This document shows positions 63,738 through 64,000 of a DNA stretch of 64,000 nt, piece after piece. The DNA is from Massilia sp. BJB1822 (GTDB taxonomy: Bacteria > Pseudomonadota > Gammaproteobacteria > Burkholderiales > Burkholderiaceae_D), in assembly GCF_013369485.1 (NCBI RefSeq), contig NZ_JABWEB010000002.1, positions 496,001 through 560,000 on the forward strand. The letters run 5' to 3'. A program made the translations under genes and the position numbers. Under the pieces are notes generated by a model that was given only the letters and a program-made list of their open reading frames with translations, did not search any database and was not told the origin of the DNA. The stretch's first letter is position 1. Each line of letters opens with the position of its first letter.

Positions 63738-64000
63738 TCAGGCCACGCGGTTGCTGGCCGTTTCCAGCTGCTGGCGGTGCTCCACCGCCTTGGCGACCAG
63801 GGCGCGCATATCGTTCAGCAGGCTGAATTCGGTCTGGCTCAATTCGATTGGCGGGAAGGACTCGTCCCAGTCGCCGTAGATGAAGCCTGCCGGCTGGCCG
63901 TGCGCCGACAACGGCAGCACGATGAAGCTGCGTGCCTCGGACAGCGTGCCTTTCCACCATGCAGGCAGCTTGGCGGCGAACTTCGGATCGCGCGCATTCT
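63738..64000 (-). CDS. C-terminal end of a GAF-like regulatory protein (cut by window edge)
   Basis: The last 86 residues of a larger minus-strand gene continue beyond the right edge. They read WWKGTLSEARSFIVLPLSAH, then GFIYGDWDESFPPIELSQTE and a terminal helix to SNRVA. In Burkholderiales such an ending (AR-SFI-LPL ... IYGDW) is typical of HDOD-domain proteins with a C-terminal GAF-like domain; that identification is from memory of family endings and is tentative. Its stop is directly adjacent to the convergent MFS stop. Confidence 0.6.
   Translation of the reverse strand, partial: NARDPKFAAKLPAWWKGTLSEARSFIVLPLSAHGQPAGFIYGDWDESFPPIELSQTEFSLLNDMRALVAKAVEHRQQLETASNRVA

Overview
The window is GC-rich, densely packed chromosomal DNA from a beta-proteobacterium. 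Gene content and neighbourhoods (recJ next to an RpfE-like gene, tandem LolC/E-type permeases, wrbA near a yihY-type gene, an AdiA-like decarboxylase, a DUF1501/DUF1800 pair) point to Oxalobacteraceae of the Massilia/Duganella/Janthinobacterium type. That placement is inference from family knowledge, not a search. I see no rRNA, tRNA, IS element, prophage or CRISPR array.

Layout. 1-11743: an unidentified gene cut by the left edge, recJ with an RpfE-like gene, a lipoprotein-export operon (two permeases, lolD, then a TatD hydrolase), comEC, a tiny ORF, an alpha/beta hydrolase and dcd. 11747-16221: an envelope-stress locus. A CpxA/CpxR-like two-component pair is divergent from a Spy/CpxP-like gene, and the gap carries two perfect CpxR-type boxes plus a half-site. 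Two further genes follow, including an intradiol-dioxygenase-like lipoprotein.

16333-25674: the most unusual part. A consensus sigma-54 promoter precedes eight tightly packed genes: three related proteins (two with glycine-zipper cores), an HExxH metallopeptidase-like protein, a large protein with a transthyretin-like N-terminus, a PLP-dependent alpha-oxoamine-synthase-like protein, a GIY-YIG nuclease-like protein and an amidohydrolase. A sigma-54 activator gene lies convergently at the end. I cannot name a known system with this set.

25771-32652: a DUF1501/DUF1800 pair, the Orn/Lys/Arg decarboxylase, DUF4337 and folA. 32931-37899: carA and an abnormally long carB, whose allosteric domain looks degenerate and which ends in an extra domain resembling nucleoside 2-deoxyribosyltransferases. 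37951-53606: a chemoreceptor, DJ-1/PfpI and serine hydrolases, thyA, a DEAD-box helicase, threonine aldolase, an MsbA-like ABC exporter, an AttH/FtsX-like pair without an ATPase, DUF4124, an FAD oxidoreductase, DUF2069 and wrbA. 53667-54358: a HigBA-type toxin-antitoxin pair of lower GC between wrbA and the yihY-type gene. 54649-64000: a YihY membrane protein, a hydrolase, O-acetylhomoserine sulfhydrylase, a CBS protein, a receiver-DUF3369-GGDEF-EAL protein, aroC, an MFS transporter and the end of a protein cut by the right edge.

Together the window mixes housekeeping functions (lipoprotein sorting, DNA repair and uptake, pyrimidine/folate and methionine metabolism) with envelope-stress sensing and one accessory operon under its own sigma-54 switch.
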